This document shows positions 58,240 through 64,000 of a stretch of 64,000 nucleotides of DNA, one piece after another. Below the pieces are notes generated by a model that was given only the letters and a program-made list of their open reading frames with translations, made no database searches and was not told the DNA's origin. The DNA comes from Hippophae tibetana (lineage: Eukaryota > Streptophyta > Magnoliopsida > Rosales > Elaeagnaceae). How positions within the stretch are numbered: the stretch's first letter is position 1; each line of letters opens with the position of its first letter. The stretch spans positions 38,083,452 through 38,147,451 of the forward strand of contig CM072811.1 in NCBI GenBank assembly GCA_037013495.1, in the 5' to 3' direction. The position numbers and the translations under genes were made by a program.

Positions 58240-60300
58240 TGAGCTTTATTCCATCTCAGCCAAGTAGGCCTTATAGTGTGAATTAAGTAGATAACACAAT
58301 GGAAGAAAACAACAATCTACGATAAACATACAAGTGACAGTATGCCTCACGTGCTTTTGTCTAGATTATTGACACACATGCATGGAAATCATCATATAGT
58401 ATACAAAACATTCATACATACATGAAAAAATATAAAGGATTTTCAATCACTTTTAGACCTCATATGTGAGAACATATTCGATAAATGATAATTATACTTT
58501 CAAATCATAAAATCATACATAAACAATATGCCAAAAGAAATAGTCTCACACCTATTATATAATCAAGATAAGGAGATATGGACTCACATGTAGGAATATT
58601 AAATTCAATCAACATAAGCAATAATCAAAAAGCTATATGCATGCTACAAGTAAAAGGAAAGAAGGCATGCAACTATAGAAATCAAATAAGCTTTATAATG
58701 AGTTTAAATCTAATATGTTAAAACATACACGATATAAATTCATATTATACTAACACTATAACTAATTCACAATAGCAGTAAGTAAAACACGTAACAAATA
58801 ACAATAAAAATAGTAAATAATAATCATATACAACCAGTATATATATTAATCAATAGATATATTATCATTATTCAAAAATTAAGAAATAAATATAAAAATA
58901 TTTCTAATCAGAGTTTAATGTTGTATGTAAACACATACATAATTTAAATTCAGATTGTACTAGCCAAACAATAGAGCATGTATAACACCATATATAATGA
59001 GATAAATCCACATTGAACCTCTGCTTTTGTGCTAACATCCTTGGGCTTCTCATGACAACCACTAGTAGCAAACAAATCTATTAAGAAATAAAAACAGATA
59101 CAATAACAACAAAAATAAAAACCACCAATATATATATATATATATTAATCAAGGACCACACTGCCTTAATTGCATGTTGTTACCATTGTTTACTACCTCC
59201 ATAATGACTTGGTCTGACTCATGAATCCTACTTTTCCATAAATCCAACACTACTCAATGTAGTATGATTAGTAATTGAAGATCAGTAAAGTGAACCATCG
59301 ATCGTGGAAACTGCACTCAACCATGAACCACAAATAATCAACATGGGAAACACATTCAACCATGTACACCTACAACCCTCAACCGAACACCAGACTCACT
59401 ACCTTATAGGCTCTTCACCTATGAAAAATATTACATCCTAGCAACTACAAGCCGACACATGGCTCATCGCCATACAGGCTCCTCACTTAAGAAAAAAATT
59501 TCATTCTAGCAACCACCAGTCGACACACGGCTCACCACTACATAGGTTCCTCACCAAAAAATAACTCACAAATATCACCTCGAGTGCTTACCATTCAAGA
59601 TCACGATTTTTCTCACTCACTCATGAATCATTAACATTGAACTACACTCAAGGTTATAGTGATCCAAAAACATAAATATGAGATGTTAATTTGACAAATT
59701 TCTACTACATTTTTCTAGATACCAAATGCAAAGAGAAAAGGGTATTTATAGAAACCATCCAAGCTCATATGGTACTTCGCCGAGGGTCTCACCGACCACC
59801 CTAGCTGACTCTTAGGAGATGGATTCGATAAGGCACACAAAAATTCCATTTTTTTGTTTCCATAAATATCCACACCCAAAACAAAACAAAAATACAAGCA
59901 ACAACATCGACAAGCAAGCTTTAAATCTAGCATGTATACTACGAGTGTATATAATGTGTACCTAAACATATGTATGCGCGCATTACTGATCATCAATAAC
60001 CAATCTTATATAAAGGAAGACAAATACACTAAGACATAACTGTATAGTAATTAATTGGAGTGAATCATCCTTAACTCCTATCATTGTGAAAATATAAATA
60101 GATTGTCAAAATTAAAAAAAAATCAAACCAACCAACAAATTATAACGAACTTACAAATTATGGAAGAATGAACAACCACTAGACAAAAAATACCAAAAAT
60201 TTGCTAATTGAAGAAAACAACGAAAAACTCATTGCTCTCAACAAAAGACGAATGAATAGCTATCACTCATAACAAAAACAAATGTTGTGTATTAGATTTA
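58240..60300. other. Unclassified 2-kb block between gag and 5' LTR
   Basis: A copia leader is normally a few hundred bp or less, so this is probably another insertion. It contains repeated tracts around gagtttaaatctaatatgtt/gagtttaatgttgtatgtaa, a 60-66 bp repeat at 59388-59556, and on the minus strand a TATA-like TCTATAAATACCC at about 59738-59750, as an LTR promoter would have. The open frame 59715-59996 minus shows no known domain. Confidence 0.45.
59388..59556. repeat. 60-66 bp tandem repeat, about 2.7 copies
   Basis: Units share ccagactcactacc/ccgacacatggctcatcgcc/tcgacacacggctcaccact, then taggctcttcacct/caggctcctcactt/taggttcctcacc, then atcctagcaac/attctagcaacc. Confidence 0.75.
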
Positions 60301-60301
60301 T

Positions 60302-60313
60302 AGCTCTAATAAA
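60302..60313 (-). promoter_or_regulatory. Primer-binding site of the split copia element
   Basis: The plus strand reads agctctaataaaatgt from 60302, close to the complement of the plant copia site (agctctgataccatgt). It immediately precedes the right LTR and matches initiator tRNA-Met priming. Confidence 0.55.
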
Positions 60314-60314
60314 A

Positions 60315-60487
60315 TGTAAAATTCAAGAGTAAAATTTTAGAGAGAAGAAAAGAGGTTAGGGTTTTCATTATTCAGAGGTCAAATGAAATACAAGTAAACA
60401 AAATGGTTTGTATAAGTTTACAACTAAAAGACATTAAAAAACTATAATATCCTAATAAAATGACAACTCTGACTCTTTATTATTAAA
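60315..60487 (-). repeat. Copia 5' LTR of the split element
   Basis: Partner of 41547-41848, shorter and diverged. It starts beside the primer-binding site (tgtaaaattcaagag) and includes agagagaagaaaagagg and aaatgaaatacaagtaaaca, then aaatggtttgtataag. Confidence 0.55.
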
Positions 60488-61811
60488 AATTATGTGCAAA
60501 CCATGTGATAAGTTTAATTAAAAGAATACTTAAAACTTGATTTTATACTTCCTTCGTATTTTTCTTAAAAACAATAAGACGTTATTTTTAAATTATAAGA
60601 TTAAATGATCTAAATGATCTAATATAAGAGAATGATGATTCTTCATCCTAAAAAAAATAATATATGCAAAACATCTTTGTAATATCACATTTAAATCAAA
60701 TAATAACTCATAAAATCAAATAACAAAAAATACAAATTTATCTTTAGATCAATTTATTAGATGGATGGAGCTGCTTTATTTAATTGTTTTTTACTGAACA
60801 ATTTGTATTGTGTGCGCATAAAATTAAAGAGTGGGCCTGTGGGTGTTTACAATTTCAGTAGATCAATGAATAGGCAATAGAGGGTTAAAATTGGAATGAA
60901 TTAAGCTTAACGGTATTTGATAAAATATTTACTTAAAAGAATAAAAAAATAAATGAGAACATTTTATAGGTATACTTAGTTTATGATTCAAAAAAAAAAA
61001 AATTTAAATAAAGAATATAATTTAAAAATTAATTTATTATTTGAATTGAATACGGAATTTTTTAAATTTCAGGTAGTATTTATTATTAAATTTAAAAAAT
61101 ATTTCCAAGATATTAGTTAGTTTATATTTTGACACAATTTATAAAAATGATAGAAACAATATGTAATCATTTTCTAAAAAATATGTATTTTAAAGATTTA
61201 TCATAAAATTGTTTTTAAAAATATTTTTATTGAACACATATTCCTTATGTTTTTTTTATTGTTTTAGAAAGAAAAAAAAAACTGTCTTTAAATTCTATGC
61301 CAAGTGGAGCCTAAATTTCTATCCTTCCACTCCTCGTTTTCACATTGGATTTCATTCCAAGCATTGGTTTCGCCATACATAAAATTATTTTAAAAAAAAT
61401 AAAATAAAAATAAGTTTCCCATCTTCTCTTTTTCTCTTTTTTTTTTTTCCTTTTTTTCCTACTTTTGATGCTATGTAGTTAATTGAAAATTTCCCTCTTT
61501 TTAATTAATTTCATATGGGCTTGACTTATATATTGAATCAATTATATGAACGAGACTTTTATAGTATCATCAAAATAGATACCATAGTGATTGCCTAACT
61601 TTCCAAGTTTGATTTTCTAACGAGAAAAATGTTGCCCCTCGTTTCCCCCTATTTTCTTGGACTACAATTTCACAAACGAGTCCAATTTTTCGGTTTCATT
61701 TAGATGTGACTATTCCAAATATCATTAGTAATAGTCGGCTTACATGTGTCAATATAACTAAATAAGTTCTAGAATATATGTACAGCAAAGAGTTTATTTT
61801 ATTTTATTTTG

Positions 61812-61849
<38 letters not shown>

Positions 61850-62046
61850 GAACAATTTTATGTATTTTATAAAGATAAAATAGATTTTGGTATTGGCTTA
61901 ATATAATCAAATTATTTATTTTTATATGTAGGTCAATACTTTTTTTTTTTTTGTCTTTTTGAGAACATTTTATTTTTTTGTCTTATTTCAAACTACATCA
62001 TTTTAATTTTGATATATAATCAAATTCATATATTTCATCTACGGTA

Positions 62047-62416
62047 CACTTATGTGATATTTGATAATCATTTCAAATATAGTCTAAAAAATATCATTTT
62101 AATTTATAATTTTTAATTCCTTAGTTTTGAAAATAAATTTTCAATTTCAATTTTTTGAGAAAAAAAAAAGAAGTAAATTGTTTGATAAAGAAATTCTAGT
62201 TTCAATTTTAAAAAATAGAAAGCTGAAAGTTGGACATTATTTGTTTGTTTCTTAAAAAATAGAAATTTAATTCCAAAATTAACTTTCCTGAATTTCAAAA
62301 CTAAACTCAAAATTTAAAAAATAGAAATTGAATATGAGTTATACCTAATTTTAAAATTTATTAAATTTAAAAATAAAAATTAAGATTAAAATAATTATCA
62401 AGCAAACACTTAGTGA
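62047..62416. mobile_element. MITE-like element, about 370 bp
   Basis: The left end (cacttatgtgatatttgata) matches the complement of the right end (cactaagtgtttgcttgata), followed by atcatttc/attatttt. AT-rich interior without a frame. The superfamily and target duplication are unresolved. Confidence 0.4.
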
Positions 62417-63241
62417 AGCGAACTCTTTCATCTTTTAAAATCATTTTAATTTATATATTTCATCACTACTCATGTACCACCAACATAATTATAATTCAGA
62501 TAAGTTTAGCTCTTATCATAATTATAATTAAATGCATGATTTCATATTGTTTAACTTTTTTAAATATTTTTTTGCCACATGGTAATATTGCTAGCAAGAA
62601 AATAATTTCTGGCTCCACCATGTATATACAATTACATATTGTCGCAATAGGATCCGTGATTATATAATATTATATATGTTTAATTTTCACATTTTTATTT
62701 ATTAATTATTGAAATTTAATAAATTAATTAATTTTCTCTCTTATTTGTCTTATAAATTTTAAGAATTAGAGTATAAATAACTTATACTAATTTTAAAACT
62801 TTATTGAACTAAAATAACAATTTATTATATATATATTACAGAAACAATAAATATTTTCCCAAAAGAGAAACTCCTTAACATCTTTAACTTTGCTTCAATT
62901 CAACACAAACCAGAAAATGTTTGAGACATGGGAATGATAACTGACATGGTTCTTTATAATTCACTTTATTAATTAAGAATAATAATAAAATTTAACTTCG
63001 TTGGTCCACACTTGAAACTAACGATAATATGACCTTAGCTAACAAGCCATGTGGCTTAAGTTGGACTAATCAGATGAAGAGCTTTGTTTCTTTGGTGAGG
63101 AAATTGGCCCCTGCTGCCTCCACTGAGACAATGCTAGCTTTCTACTTCCCTAATCACCAACTAATGACCTGCCCTTTTCTTTTCTTCTATTTTTAAGGAC
63201 GACCCTAACTTATACTAGTGTAAACGATCATATTTTGATTG

Positions 63242-63309
63242 ATTATATATGTTAGAATTTTTTTTATTAAATCTTATTATATATGTTAGAATTTTTTTTA
63301 TTAAATCTT
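63242..63309. repeat. 34-bp tandem duplication
   Basis: Two identical adjacent units containing attatatatgttagaa, then a T tract and attaaatctt, start at 63242 and 63276. Confidence 0.95.
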
Positions 63310-64000
63310 ATAAAATTATATTACGTTGGGTATAATTTCGTAATTAATAAAGAATTTTATGAACCAAATTTATTAAGCGTTTAATCATCGGATAAATATG
63401 ATCACAAGATAATATTAATATATAGATAATTATGGACATATATCTACAATATTACAATAAATGGATCATATTTGACAAAAAATAACCATAAAATTAACTC
63501 TTTTTCCTATATATATATATAATATAGGTACACAATCACAAATAACTAAAATAAATAATTTCTCACATATAAGAAAATCACAATCAAATATAATTTTTTT
63601 CTATAATTAAAGATCTAGATTATAATTTTTTCTAAACTTCATCCTCAAGTTATTAAGTTAAACATTATAACGTAAAAAATCATTCTCTATATTGATCTAA
63701 TTAAGTTTTAACATTTTGTTCTATTTTACTTATATTTGGAGGATACTTAGAATTAATAAAAAAAGGTACATTAAAATATTATATATTAATATATACTTAG
63801 ACTTAAATATACATCAATATATTATATATTAATTTTAATACGTCAAAAAATCAAAATATATACAAATTAACAATCATTTTTTTTCCAAAATGTTAGCACA
63901 TGCAATACACTTATTTAGTTTATAAAGAAAATATTGGTATTAAAAATATTGCTCACATAGATAAGTGAAAGTTTGATGCATGTGCTTAAATTAGTAGTTC

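Larger units (their letters stand above)
41547..60487 (-). mobile_element. Ty1/copia element split into blocks by nested insertions
   Basis: Minus-strand copia domains appear in correct order but in separated blocks: LTR 60315-60487, primer-binding site 60302, gag 57.2-58.2 kb, GAG-pre-integrase 55712-55790, integrase 53.9-54.82 kb, RT N-terminal part 53.41-53.77 kb, RT C-terminal part and RNase H 42.06-42.93 kb, LTR about 41547-41848. Removing the intervening blocks would leave about 4-5 kb, the usual copia size. The terminal LTR pieces match each other (shared aaatgaaatacaag, then aaatggttt, then ataatac/ataatatcc). Each domain occurs once and they complement one another, which favours one original element. 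Separate fragments of one family remain possible. Confidence 0.65.
60488..64000. other. AT-rich intergenic DNA, no gene seen
   Basis: It contains a TA microsatellite (61815-61847), a MITE-like element (62047-62416) and a short tandem repeat (63242-63309). About 62990-63190 is less AT-rich and of higher complexity than its surroundings, and could be a promoter or untranslated region of a gene beyond the window, but no frame supports a gene. Confidence 0.5.

Overview
The window reads as intergenic, repeat-dominated nuclear DNA of a flowering plant, probably a eudicot. Three things point that way: a two-exon gene for a plant-specific LOB-domain (LBD) transcription factor, Ty1/copia retrotransposons, and CACTA (En/Spm) DNA transposons carrying plant-type Ulp1-like and Transposase_24-like coding remnants. 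The DNA is strongly AT-rich, with only short GC-richer islands in LTR-like segments and one CACTA element. I found no bacterial-type genes, no rRNA or tRNA genes and no CRISPR array. The species cannot be named from this sequence.

Layout. 1-2.46 kb: AT-rich DNA with simple repeats. 2.46-3.52 kb: a solo-LTR-like block with an internal minisatellite. 3.81-7.21 kb: a CACTA-like element (CACTACTA termini, AAA on both sides) holding exon fragments of a FAB1/PIKfyve phosphoinositide-kinase gene. 13.28-14.60 kb: a deleted copia remnant (protease fragment between two direct repeats). About 14.62-19.39 kb: a nearly full-length but decayed copia element on the minus strand. 19.4-33.5 kb: AT-rich DNA with a MITE-like element containing telomere-like repeats, a Lys/Asn-rich degenerate polyprotein-like remnant, and noncoding LTR-type repeats. 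33.5-37.0 kb: a CACTA end, an inverted repeat pair and an LTR-type repeat. 39.07-40.58 kb: the single intact gene, an LBD1/LBD11-type factor on the minus strand.

41.5-60.5 kb is best read as one old copia element on the minus strand, expanded to about 19 kb by nested insertions. Its matching LTR pieces lie at about 41.55-41.85 and 60.32-60.49 kb. RNase H and the C-terminal part of RT are at 42.06-42.93 kb, the N-terminal part of RT at 53.41-53.77 kb, integrase at 53.9-54.82 kb, GAG-pre-integrase at 55.71-55.79 kb and gag at 57.2-58.2 kb. The gaps hold a long-repeat element with 1.3-kb direct repeats that itself contains a CACTA Ulp1-type remnant (48.5-52.08 kb), an 889-bp non-autonomous CACTA element (54,823-55,711, TSD GAA), an LTR-type solo repeat (55.8-57.16 kb) and a 2-kb unclassified block (58.24-60.3 kb).

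The two most informative systems are the CACTA element with captured FAB1 exons, and the small hairpin-rich CACTA element that looks like a deletion derivative of the neighbouring Ulp1-carrying family. All assignments come from reading translated motifs and repeats by eye. Boundaries marked approximate need alignment.
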